DNA of 42,177 bases. Origin: Tepidiphilus sp. (GTDB lineage Bacteria > Pseudomonadota > Gammaproteobacteria > Burkholderiales > Rhodocyclaceae). The stretch spans positions 1-42,177 of the forward strand of contig JAQUGB010000001.1 in NCBI GenBank assembly GCA_028684345.1, in the 5' to 3' direction. Within the stretch, counting starts at the first letter, position 1; each line of letters starts with the position of its first letter. This document shows positions 6,870 through 14,109 of this stretch, piece by piece. The notes under the pieces are model-generated. The model did not search any database, had not been told where the DNA came from, and saw only the letters and a list, made by a program, of their open reading frames with translations. The position numbers were made by a program, and so were the translations under genes.

Positions 6870-7661
6870 ATGGGCTTTCTCACCGGCAAAAAGATCCTCA
6901 TTACGGGGATGATGAGCAACCGTTCGATCGCCTATGGCATCGCCAAAGCGATGCACCGCGAAGGTGCCATCCTTGCCTTCACCTACCAGAACGAACGCTT
7001 CGAGGAACGTATCCGCAAGATGGCGTCTGAATTCGGCTCGGAGCTCGTCTTCCCGCTCGACGTCACCGACGATGCGCAAATCGAAGGGCTGTTTACGGCG
7101 ATCAGTCAATACTGGGACGGCCTCGACGGCCTGGTGCACTCCATCGCCTACGCCCCCACCGAAGCGCTCGATGGCGATTTCCTCGATGGGTTCACCCGTG
7201 AAGCCTTTCGCATCTCTCAGGAAGTGAGCGCGGCGAGCTTTCCCTTGCTCGCCAAAGCCGCCAGGCCGATGATGCGGGGACGAAACGGGTCGCTCCTCAC
7301 CCTCACCTACCTTGGCGCCGTGCGCACCATGCCCAACTACAACATCATGGGCCTGGCGAAGGCGAGCCTGGAAGCGGCCGTGCGCTACATGGCTGCCTGC
7401 CTCGGGCCCGAAGGCACGCGCGTCAATGCCGTCTCGGCCGGCCCCATCAAAACGGTGGCCGCCTCTGGCATCGGCAGTTTCGGCAAACTGCTGCGCTTCA
7501 ACGAGCACAATGCCCCGCTGCGGCGCAACGTCACCATCGAAGAGGTGGGCAATGCCGCCGCCTTCCTCTGCTCGGATCTGGCAAGCGGCATCACCGGCGA
7601 GATTCTCTACGTCGACGGGGGGTTCAACACCACTGCGCTCGGCAACCCCGAACAGGAGTAA
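6870..7661 (+). CDS. fabI: Enoyl-[acyl-carrier-protein] reductase (NADH)
   Basis: This 263-residue short-chain dehydrogenase carries out the last reduction of each fatty-acid elongation cycle. The FabI form is recognised by the nucleotide motif GKKILITGMMSNRSIAYGIA, the QNERFEERI segment, and the catalytic pair Tyr157 and Lys164 in YNIMGLAK, with Tyr147 in LTYLGA. The length matches other FabI proteins. I chose the ATG at 6870 rather than the in-frame codon at 6810, which would add a non-conserved leader running through the promoter. It is the usual target of triclosan. It converges on ppiD, a frequent neighbour of fabI in betaproteobacteria. Confidence 0.97.
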   Translation: MGFLTGKKILITGMMSNRSIAYGIAKAMHREGAILAFTYQNERFEERIRKMASEFGSELVFPLDVTDDAQIEGLFTAISQYWDGLDGLVHSIAYAPTEALDGDFLDGFTREAFRISQEVSAASFPLLAKAARPMMRGRNGSLLTLTYLGAVRTMPNYNIMGLAKASLEAAVRYMAACLGPEGTRVNAVSAGPIKTVAASGIGSFGKLLRFNEHNAPLRRNVTIEEVGNAAAFLCSDLASGITGEILYVDGGFNTTALGNPEQE

Positions 7662-7705
7662 ACCGGCAATGAGCTTCTGCTGCGCCGGGCCTTACCAGCG
7701 CAGGG

Positions 7706-9295
7706 TCATTGTACCGTCGTGAGTGCCTGCAGCGCCTCACGGCGGATCACTACGGGGTGGCGCGCTTCCAGCGTCCTCAGCCAGGCGCGCCACTCGACGT
7801 TACCTACCACCGAGCGGATGCGCTCACCGGCAAAACGCACCATGGGGTCGTCTGCCTGTAATTGCGGACGCCGCGCTCCCTCGATCCGTACGAACCAATG
7901 ATCACCGTTCTCGGCCTCCCAAGCAAGGTAACGGGGCCAAGGCGCAACGGCCCTGAAAACCTCATCGACGAGCTCGGGAGGCAACACGCTGGAAGCCCGG
8001 GTCACACTACGCGCGAGCTGCCAGGACAGCTCGGGGAGCACTTCGCCCTGCGTCAGCCGATCCAGCCATAGCGGCGCCAGCTCGCGCAGCCGCTCTCGTC
8101 CTTTTTCTCGCGCCAAATCCTGGGCCACTCGCTCGCGCGCCTCGTCGAACGTCATCTGCCTCGGCGGAACGTATTCGGCCACCCGCACTGCGGCGAGCTT
8201 GCCCGGCGCGAGTTCGATCGGATCGAGATTCTGTCCTTCCTTCGCTTGCGTTTCCTGAAGGGCCGCGATGAGTTTGTCGCTCTTCACGCCAGCGATTTCG
8301 ACTTCCTGCAGAGGAACGAGCCCCGTCTCGTGGATCTCCAGACCAAAACGTTCGGCCACCGGATCGAGCCGGTCGATCGCCTCGAACACGGCGTTACCCA
8401 GCTCCTCGTGCAGCTCCCCGTAGCGTACCCTCGCCTGGCGAGCGCGCCAGGAATCGGCCAACACCTCTCGCACGTCCGCGAAAGCCCGTAGTTGCTGGGT
8501 AGCCGGATCGCGAAACAGCTCTGGCGCCTGCTCATAGAGGGAGCGCAAGTCGGACTCGCTCGGCGTCAGCGACCGTCCGATCTCCGCCTCATCGACGAGC
8601 AGGTATTGCAACCGGACCTTGGCCGGCTCGACGTAGCGAGAGGCATTCGCCTCGTAGTAGGCGCGCAATTCATCCTCCGACAGGAGCGCGGGATCGGCTT
8701 CGCCCGCCGCCGGGCGCACCGCCACGCGCACTTCACGCTCTTCGAGCTGCTGTGCCATCAATTGCAGCATTTGTTCGCGCGGGACGATGGCCCCCTGCGC
8801 GATCGGCTCCACCAGACGCTGGACCGCGAGATCCTGCGCGAGCATCGCCTCGAACGCCTTGGGGGTCAGCCCCTGCGCTCGTAACACCGTCTCGTAGCGC
8901 GTGTAGGAAAATTGACCGTCCTGCTGAAACACATTGAAGGATGCGATCGCGCGCTGCAAGGTCTCGGGCGTCACCACCACCCGCGCCCGGGCCGCCTCGG
9001 CCTGGATCAGACGGCGTTCGATGAGCTCGCGCAGTATCATCTCGACGAAGGCGGGGTCGCGCGCGATACGCACGTCGAAGTTCTCGCCGAACTGCTGACG
9101 CAATTGCGCCGTACGCTCTTCCAGCGCGCGCTGCAATTCGATCACGGTCACGGCCGCATCCCCCACCTTGGCCACCTCCAGACGACTGGGCCCGCTGGAG
9201 AAATAGTGTTCGACCCCAAAGAAGGCAAAGGGCAGGATTAACAACAGCAGGATGCCTTGGGCGATGCGTTTCTTCTTGCGAATGACCTCGAACAT
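7706..9295 (-). CDS. ppiD: PpiD/SurA_N-type periplasmic folding protein lacking a parvulin domain
   Basis: This 529-residue protein has a short cytoplasmic N-terminus, one membrane anchor (about 12-30, GILLLLILPFAFFGVEHYF) and a large periplasmic part. The SurA_N-like chaperone region (about 38-225) is well kept: KVGDAAVTVIELQRALEER, FNVFQQDGQFSYTRYETVLR, AQGLTPKAFEAML. In PpiD a parvulin isomerase domain of about 90 residues should follow the segment ending near residue 268. Here FRDPATQQLR runs directly into FADVREVLADSWRARQ, which matches the part normally found after the parvulin domain. The protein is about 90 residues shorter than usual and the join is in frame. It probably acts as a chaperone without prolyl isomerase activity at the Sec exit. 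Confidence 0.85.
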   Translation of the reverse strand: MFEVIRKKKRIAQGILLLLILPFAFFGVEHYFSSGPSRLEVAKVGDAAVTVIELQRALEERTAQLRQQFGENFDVRIARDPAFVEMILRELIERRLIQAEAARARVVVTPETLQRAIASFNVFQQDGQFSYTRYETVLRAQGLTPKAFEAMLAQDLAVQRLVEPIAQGAIVPREQMLQLMAQQLEEREVRVAVRPAAGEADPALLSEDELRAYYEANASRYVEPAKVRLQYLLVDEAEIGRSLTPSESDLRSLYEQAPELFRDPATQQLRAFADVREVLADSWRARQARVRYGELHEELGNAVFEAIDRLDPVAERFGLEIHETGLVPLQEVEIAGVKSDKLIAALQETQAKEGQNLDPIELAPGKLAAVRVAEYVPPRQMTFDEARERVAQDLAREKGRERLRELAPLWLDRLTQGEVLPELSWQLARSVTRASSVLPPELVDEVFRAVAPWPRYLAWEAENGDHWFVRIEGARRPQLQADDPMVRFAGERIRSVVGNVEWRAWLRTLEARHPVVIRREALQALTTVQ

Positions 9296-9355
9296 GGAAC
9301 CGGTTTCCTTTCCGATGGGCGCAGGACGGCCGTACCTTCCTGCAACGAAAGGGCG

Positions 9356-9364
9356 ATTATCGCA
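9356..9364 (-). promoter_or_regulatory. Extended -10 promoter for ppiD
   Basis: The minus strand reads TGCGATAAT, an extended -10 element (TGn followed by a 5-of-6 -10 box), about 60 bases before the ppiD ATG. Confidence 0.5.
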
Positions 9365-9401
9365 TCAAACCCCGGGTGAGCGGGGGTAGCGCGGGCTGGG
9401 C

Positions 9402-9407
9402 TATAAT
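9402..9407 (+). promoter_or_regulatory. Candidate -10 box for the DUF3579 gene
   Basis: A perfect TATAAT lies 45 bases upstream of the ATG at 9452. The matching -35 is not evident. Confidence 0.5.
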
Positions 9408-9451
9408 CGCTTTTCCTACCCGAGGCTGGAACAATATTTTGCGGGCCATCC

Positions 9452-9784
9452 ATGAAACCCCATGCGCATAATTTCGTGATCGTCGGGCTCACCTCCGAAG
9501 GGAAACGGTTCCGTCCCAGCGACTGGGCCGAACGCCTGTGCGGCATCATGTCGCAGTTCGGCACCGACCACAAGATGCGCTATTCCCCCTACGTCCAGCC
9601 CGGCCCCGACGAGAACGGCGCCAAGACCGTACGGGTCGACGCCCGTCTCTACGACATCGAACCGCTCGCCTACCACTTCTTGCTCAATTTTGCCAAAGAC
9701 AACGACCTTCAACTGAGATTCCTCGACGGAGAGCCCTCGATCCTCTGCGGCGGCGAGCAGAAAAACGAAAAAGGCAGCCCTTGA
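9452..9784 (+). CDS. DUF3579 family protein
   Basis: This 110-residue soluble protein matches the DUF3579 family found mostly in betaproteobacteria. Recognisable pieces are FVIVGLTSEGKRFRPSDWAE, RLCGIMSQFG, MRYSPYVQPG and RVDARLYDIEPLAYHFLLNF. The function of the family is unknown. Genes of this family usually sit beside rpsT and murJ as here. Its TGA stop falls in the loop of a hairpin that forms the terminator of the opposing rpsT transcript, so the two genes share their 3' ends. Confidence 0.85.
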   Translation: MKPHAHNFVIVGLTSEGKRFRPSDWAERLCGIMSQFGTDHKMRYSPYVQPGPDENGAKTVRVDARLYDIEPLAYHFLLNFAKDNDLQLRFLDGEPSILCGGEQKNEKGSP

Positions 9785-9792
9785 GCTGCCTT
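9768..9792 (-). terminator. Terminator of rpsT, nested in the end of the DUF3579 gene
   Basis: AAGGCAGC (9771-9778) and GCTGCCTT (9785-9792) form a perfect 8-bp stem with a 6-base loop. On the minus strand the stem is followed by a T-rich run. The DUF3579 stop codon occupies 9782-9784 in the loop. Confidence 0.8.
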
Positions 9793-9831
9793 CTGCGCAC
9801 CGATACGAGCAACCCCCTGCCGGGCGACACC

Positions 9832-10095
9832 TCAGCCGAGCGCCTTGATCCGCGCCATCAGCCGACTCTTGTAGCGTGCGGCGGCATTCTTGTGAATGAT
9901 GCCCTTGCCGGCCATCGAATCGATCACGCCCTGAGAGGACTGGAAAGCGGCGAGCGCTTGTTGCTTGTCGCCAGCGGAAAGCGCCTGCCGAACCGATTTG
10001 ATCGCGGTGCGCAGACGCGAGCGCAGACTGCGGTTGTGCGCGCGGCGATTGAGCGCCTGACGAGCGCGCTTGCGAGCTTGAGCCGTGTTGGCCAT
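9832..10095 (-). CDS. rpsT: 30S ribosomal protein S20
   Basis: This 87-residue, strongly basic protein begins MANTAQARKRARQALNRRAH and ends in the conserved IHKNAAARYKSRLMARIKAL, the hallmark of S20, which binds 16S rRNA early in assembly of the small subunit. The ATG at 10095 with AAGGAC just upstream is chosen over the TTG at 10104. It is a single-gene unit with its own promoter (10131-10159) and terminator (9768-9792). Confidence 0.98.
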   Translation of the reverse strand: MANTAQARKRARQALNRRAHNRSLRSRLRTAIKSVRQALSAGDKQQALAAFQSSQGVIDSMAGKGIIHKNAAARYKSRLMARIKALG

Positions 10096-10126
10096 GTCCT
10101 TCAACCCCGAAATACTTGGAAGAAAC

Positions 10127-10132
10127 TATAAT
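10127..10132 (+). promoter_or_regulatory. Candidate -10 box for murJ
   Basis: TATAAT on the plus strand 36 bases before the murJ ATG. It partly overlaps the -10 of the opposing rpsT promoter. No -35 was found. Confidence 0.35.
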
Positions 10133-10159
10133 TTTAGCCTTTCCGCCATTCCGATGCAA
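10131..10159 (-). promoter_or_regulatory. Sigma70 promoter of rpsT
   Basis: On the minus strand TTGCAT (10154-10159) is separated by exactly 17 bases from TAAAAT (10131-10136), 36 bases before the rpsT ATG. The -35 box ends 8 bases before the murJ start codon on the other strand. Confidence 0.7.
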
Positions 10160-10167
10160 CCAACACG

Positions 10168-11721
10168 ATGAATCTGTTGCGCGCGCTGGCCACCGTCAGC
10201 GGTTTTACCCTGGTTTCCCGCATTCTCGGCTTCGTGCGCGACCTGCTGATCGCTGCCGTCTTCGGCGCCGGCCCTGCCACCGACGCATTCTTCGTCGCCT
10301 TTCGCCTGCCGAACCTCTTGCGACGGCTCTTTGCCGAAGGGGCGTTTTCCCAAGCATTCGTGCCGGTGCTCGGGCACACCCGCGAACGCCACGGCGCCCA
10401 GGCCACGCAAACGCTGATCGACCGCGTCTTCACTCTGCTCTTCACCTCGGTGAGCGCCGTAACGCTCTTGGGAATCCTCGGTGCCGCGGCCCTCATCTCC
10501 GTTTCCGCTCCCGGGTTCCTCGCTCAGCCCGAGACCTTCCCGCTCGCCGTGTCGCTTACGCGCATCACTTTCCCTTACATCCTGTGCATGACCCTGGTGG
10601 CGTTTTCGTCGGCCATCCTCAACACTTGGGGCCGGTTCGCGGTACCGGCAGCCACCCCCGTGGCGCTCAACCTCTCATTCATCGCTTTCACGGCGCTCGT
10701 GCTCACCGGCTCGCCCCTCTTCTCCGTGCCGGTGACGGCGCTCGCGTGGGCCGTGCTCGTCGGCGGACTCGCCCAGGTGCTGATTCACGCCCTTGCCTTA
10801 CGGCGGATCGGCATCTGGCCTCGCTGGGACTGGGCACCGCGCGACGAAGGCGTGCGCCGCGTGCTACGGCTCATGGCCCCAGCCGTACTCGGGGTTTCGG
10901 TCGCTCAGCTCTCGCTGCTCATCAACACCGTATTCGCCTCCTTGCTGCCCAGCGGCAGCGTCTCCTGGCTCTACTATGCAGATCGCCTCATGGAGTTTCC
11001 CGCCGGGCTCTTGGGAGCGGCGCTCGGCACCATCCTCTTGCCGAGCCTGTCCCGAGCCCACGCGCGCGCCTGCCAAGCAGACTACCGAGCCCTGCTCGAC
11101 TGGGGACTTCGCCTGACGGTGCTCCTCACGCTGCCCGCAGCGGCGGGCATGGCCCTGCTGGCCGAACCCCTAGTGAGCACTCTTTTTCAGCGCGGAGCCT
11201 TCGGCGCGCCGGACGTAGCAGCCACCAGCCGCGCGCTCCTCGCCTATGCCATCGGGCTTACACCCTTGATCGCCGTAAAAATCCTCGCCCCGGGATTCTA
11301 TGCCCAGCAAAACGTGCGCACGCCCGTAAAAATCGCCGTGATCTCGCTCGTGGTCACACAAGCCATGAACGTGGTGTTCGTCTTCGTCCTGCAGCTCGCG
11401 CACGCGGGTCTGGCGCTGTCGATCAGTCTCGCGGCCTGGCTCAATGCGGCGCTGCTGCTGCGAGGGTTGTGGCAGCGCAACACCTACCGCCCCCTGCCGG
11501 GCTGGGGAAAATTTCTTTTCCGAGTCATGTCGGCCACGATCGTGCTCGGGGCCGTCGCCTGGGTCGGGGCGCAAATGGCTGGCGACTGGCCCCATCTACC
11601 CTCCCTCGAACGCGCCCTATGGCTTTCTGTGCTCCTGGCCGCCTGCGGCCTCGCCTATTTCGGCACGCTCTACGCCTTGGGGATGAGATTGGCCGAGTTC
11701 CGCCGCCAAGGGGGTGAGTGA
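10168..11721 (+). CDS. murJ: Lipid II flippase MurJ
   Basis: This 517-residue integral membrane protein of the MOP superfamily moves lipid II across the inner membrane for peptidoglycan synthesis. It starts MNLLRALATVSGFTLVSRIL followed by GFVRDLLIAAVFGAG, the classic MurJ opening, and has about 14 hydrophobic segments. RLPNLLRRLFAEGAFSQAF and ALGTILLPSLSRAHA are further family motifs. Length is normal. The start lacks a strong Shine-Dalgarno sequence and is close to the opposing rpsT promoter. It converges on a lipoprotein gene, 15 bases apart. Confidence 0.97.
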   Translation: MNLLRALATVSGFTLVSRILGFVRDLLIAAVFGAGPATDAFFVAFRLPNLLRRLFAEGAFSQAFVPVLGHTRERHGAQATQTLIDRVFTLLFTSVSAVTLLGILGAAALISVSAPGFLAQPETFPLAVSLTRITFPYILCMTLVAFSSAILNTWGRFAVPAATPVALNLSFIAFTALVLTGSPLFSVPVTALAWAVLVGGLAQVLIHALALRRIGIWPRWDWAPRDEGVRRVLRLMAPAVLGVSVAQLSLLINTVFASLLPSGSVSWLYYADRLMEFPAGLLGAALGTILLPSLSRAHARACQADYRALLDWGLRLTVLLTLPAAAGMALLAEPLVSTLFQRGAFGAPDVAATSRALLAYAIGLTPLIAVKILAPGFYAQQNVRTPVKIAVISLVVTQAMNVVFVFVLQLAHAGLALSISLAAWLNAALLLRGLWQRNTYRPLPGWGKFLFRVMSATIVLGAVAWVGAQMAGDWPHLPSLERALWLSVLLAACGLAYFGTLYALGMRLAEFRRQGGE

Positions 11722-11736
11722 AGAAGCACGCTGCGC

Positions 11737-12231
11737 CTACATCGCGTTGGGATCGAGCCAACCATAGACGTAGCTCACGCTGGTGCGCTCGACCACGCCA
11801 TTGCGGAAATGGACGTTGAAAAGCGTGAAGAGCACCCCGCGCCACTCGGTCTTGATGTTCCAGTCCCACACCTCCTCGCCCGAGAGCCTGAAGTAACGCT
11901 CGCGGCGATGCGTCCCCAGAATACGGGAGACCTCGGCCTTGGTCATGCCAGGCTTGACCCGCTCCAAATTCTCGGGCGCGAGGGCATCATACTGCTCGAC
12001 GATGCGCCCATCGCCATCCACCGTGTACATCCAGCAGGTCCAGCCATAAGGTTGCGTGGCATATTCCAGGGTGCGCGTGCCGTCGGGATTTTCCCAAACC
12101 CGTGCGGGCGAACCGCGTGCGGCAAGGAGCTGCGCCTCCGTCTCGAAGACGGGCGTATGGATGAGCGGTGTGGTGCATGCCCCCAGCAGCACCGCGACGA
12201 TGACAACGACGGGCAATAACCGGGCGCGCAT
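11737..12231 (-). CDS. Outer-membrane lipoprotein with BamE/SmpA-like fold
   Basis: The 164-residue product has a lipoprotein signal peptide (MRARLLPVVVIVAVLLGAC) with lipobox LLGAC, so the Cys should be lipidated after cleavage. The central part, LERVKPGMTKAEVSRILG, resembles the repeat of the SmpA/OmlA/BamE fold, and the C-terminal half contains VWDWNIKTEW and VSYVYGW. The protein is longer than BamE and is probably a paralogue of unknown role at the outer membrane. The ATG at 12231 is preceded by AGGAGACGAGG, so it is preferred over the codon at 12258. Confidence 0.75.
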   Translation of the reverse strand: MRARLLPVVVIVAVLLGACTTPLIHTPVFETEAQLLAARGSPARVWENPDGTRTLEYATQPYGWTCWMYTVDGDGRIVEQYDALAPENLERVKPGMTKAEVSRILGTHRRERYFRLSGEEVWDWNIKTEWRGVLFTLFNVHFRNGVVERTSVSYVYGWLDPNAM

Positions 12232-12262
12232 CCTCGTCTCCTGTCTCCACAGTCTCAAGGAG

Positions 12263-12268
12263 ATTATA
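12263..12268 (-). promoter_or_regulatory. Candidate -10 box for the lipoprotein gene
   Basis: TATAAT on the minus strand, about 32 bases before the ATG at 12231, in the 51-base gap after the phosphofructokinase stop. No good -35 at standard spacing. Confidence 0.45.
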
Positions 12269-12282
12269 GTCCCGCCATCCGA

Positions 12283-13530
12283 TCAAGGCATGGACCAAGG
12301 CGTACAGCGCTTCGGCAGGCTCTCCCAGACAGGCAAATGCACGTCCGGCAATCCACCGCGGCAAGGGGTAGGTAAAGTTCCCTCGATGAGGGGTAAGAGC
12401 CAGCGCGAAAACGCCTCGTCTACGCCACAGCCGGCGGCATCGATCCATTGGGGCGGAAAGCCCCGCTCGCGGTTGGCCGGCGTATCGATCGGCACCGTCA
12501 CGCACCGATGACGGCAAGGGGCTTCGTCGAGGCGCTCCACCGCCACCATCACCGCCGAGCTGCCCCCGAGCGCCGTTTCCACGGCGAATTCACCCAGGCG
12601 AGCGGCCACCTCGTAATCGACTGGGCTTGCCCAATGCGCCGCGGCCCGTTGCAGGTAGTCGGGCACGGCGACGTGATACTTCACGCCGAATTCCTGCGCA
12701 AGCCGCTGCGCGAGGGCCATTCCCGCCCCGCCGAGTTGCACGTAGCGCCCCTCCTCCACGCTACGCATCGACAGCAGTCGCCCCGTTTCGTCCTTGACCC
12801 CTTCGGCGACGACGAGGGAGCAAAAACCGAGGCGGGAGAGCGCCTCCTCCACGCGAGGGAAAACCGCTTCAGGACGAAAAGGCGTCTCCGGCAGCAACAC
12901 CAGGTGCGGCCCTTCGTCGGGCGCGAACCGCTGCACGAGCGAGGTACTGGCGGCGAGCCAACCGACGTTGCGCCCCATCGTCTCCATGACGAAGAGCCGG
13001 GGCTTGCGCACATAGAGAGACGCCAAATCGAGGCTCGCTTCGAGATAGCTCGTGGCGAGATACTTCGCCGCCGAAGGGTAGCCGGGGGAGAAATCGGTGC
13101 CGAGGAGATCGTTGTCGATGGTCTTGGGCACCCCCACCACAGTGAGGGGATAGCCCAAGCGTTGCGCACTCAGGTGCAACTGGCGCACCGTATCCATCGA
13201 CCCGTTGCCGCCGTTGTAGAGCAACCAGCGCACCTCATGCGCCGCGAGAACGGCGAAAAGCCGCTCGTGCAGCGCCGGCGCCTCGTCGAACGGCGGCAGG
13301 TCGAAGCGACAGGAACCGAAAGTCCCGCCCGGTGTGCGCGAGATTCGCGCGAGCACGGAAGCATCGAGCGCGCCGGGCGCGACGAGCTCCTCTTCGAGCA
13401 AGCCGACGATGCCGTGCCGGGCGGCGAGAAACGGCACGCCCGACGCGGCGCAGGCGCGCATCACGCCCACGGCGCTCGCGTTGATCACCGCCGTCATCCC
13501 GCCCGATTGGGCGTAGAGGAGCGTGCTCAT
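12283..13530 (-). CDS. 6-phosphofructokinase of the PPi-type clade with a hybrid donor-site signature
   Basis: This 415-residue enzyme phosphorylates fructose 6-phosphate. It shows the PFK core: SGGMTAVINA near the N-terminus, GGNGSMDT (107-114), GVPKTIDND (133-141) with catalytic Asp139, and ETMGRNVGW. In the standard scheme PPi enzymes carry Asp and Lys at E. coli positions 104 and 124, and classic ATP enzymes carry Gly and Gly. Here Gly110 is at 104 and Lys136 is at 124, the mix known from trypanosomal and some spirochaete ATP-using enzymes of this clade. Donor specificity is therefore open. The gene overlaps the NUDIX gene by four bases (ATGA) at the tail of the nuo operon. Confidence 0.88.
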   Translation of the reverse strand: MSTLLYAQSGGMTAVINASAVGVMRACAASGVPFLAARHGIVGLLEEELVAPGALDASVLARISRTPGGTFGSCRFDLPPFDEAPALHERLFAVLAAHEVRWLLYNGGNGSMDTVRQLHLSAQRLGYPLTVVGVPKTIDNDLLGTDFSPGYPSAAKYLATSYLEASLDLASLYVRKPRLFVMETMGRNVGWLAASTSLVQRFAPDEGPHLVLLPETPFRPEAVFPRVEEALSRLGFCSLVVAEGVKDETGRLLSMRSVEEGRYVQLGGAGMALAQRLAQEFGVKYHVAVPDYLQRAAAHWASPVDYEVAARLGEFAVETALGGSSAVMVAVERLDEAPCRHRCVTVPIDTPANRERGFPPQWIDAAGCGVDEAFSRWLLPLIEGTLPTPCRGGLPDVHLPVWESLPKRCTPWSMP

Positions 13531-14102
13531 GGCGTGGGCAACCCGAGCGCGCGCAGCCGCGGCAGGGCGAGCAACAAGGCCGAGAGCGTCTTGCCGTCGG
13601 TGATCTCACCGGCAAAGATCGCCTGCCACAGGCGCGGCAGCGGCCAGTGCAGCACCTCGAGGAATTCGCCGTGATCGAGGCGGCGGCGACCAGGGCGCAG
13701 TCCGCGGGCGAGAAAGACGTGGATCACCTCGTCGGAATAACCGACGCTGGGATGAAAGCGCCCGATCTCCTCCCAGCACTCGGCCGTGTAACCGGTTTCC
13801 TCCTCCAGCTCGCGCCGCGCACAATCGAGCGGCGGTTCGCCCGCGTCGAGCTTGCCTGCCGGCAGCTCGACGATACTGCATCCCAGGGGATAACGGAACT
13901 GGCGCTCCAGCACCACTTCGCCGGCGTCGGTGAGCGCGATCATCGCCGCGGCGCCGGGATGGCGCAGGTATTCGCGCGTCGTCTCGTGCCCATCGGGCAG
14001 ACGCACGCGGTCGCACAGCACGCGCAGAAAGCTTCCTTCCCATACCGTGTCCGAGCCCAGCGTCCGTTCGCGCAGGAGGTCGTCGGCCGAGGACACGGGC
14101 AA
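13527..14102 (-). CDS. NUDIX hydrolase, ADP-ribose pyrophosphatase type
   Basis: This protein of about 191 residues contains a complete NUDIX box at 83-105 (G-KLDAG-E...RELEEETGY), which binds Mg and cleaves nucleoside diphosphates linked to another group. The layout (EYLRHPGAAAMIAL before the box, FHPSVGYSDEVIHVFLARGL after it) is that of ADP-ribose pyrophosphatase (NudF). It would split ADP-ribose, a breakdown product of NAD, into AMP and ribose 5-phosphate. The start is uncertain: TTG at 14102 or GTG at 14096, as no ATG lies near. It begins 7 bases after the nuoN stop, so it is likely read with the nuo operon. Confidence 0.88.
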   Translation of the reverse strand: MPVSSADDLLRERTLGSDTVWEGSFLRVLCDRVRLPDGHETTREYLRHPGAAAMIALTDAGEVVLERQFRYPLGCSIVELPAGKLDAGEPPLDCARRELEEETGYTAECWEEIGRFHPSVGYSDEVIHVFLARGLRPGRRRLDHGEFLEVLHWPLPRLWQAIFAGEITDGKTLSALLLALPRLRALGLPTP

Positions 14103-14109
14103 ACCCCAC

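Noticed and set aside
7662..7705. Possible terminator between convergent fabI and ppiD
   Set aside because: CTGCGC/GCGCAG can pair, but the loop is 12 bases and no T run follows on either strand.
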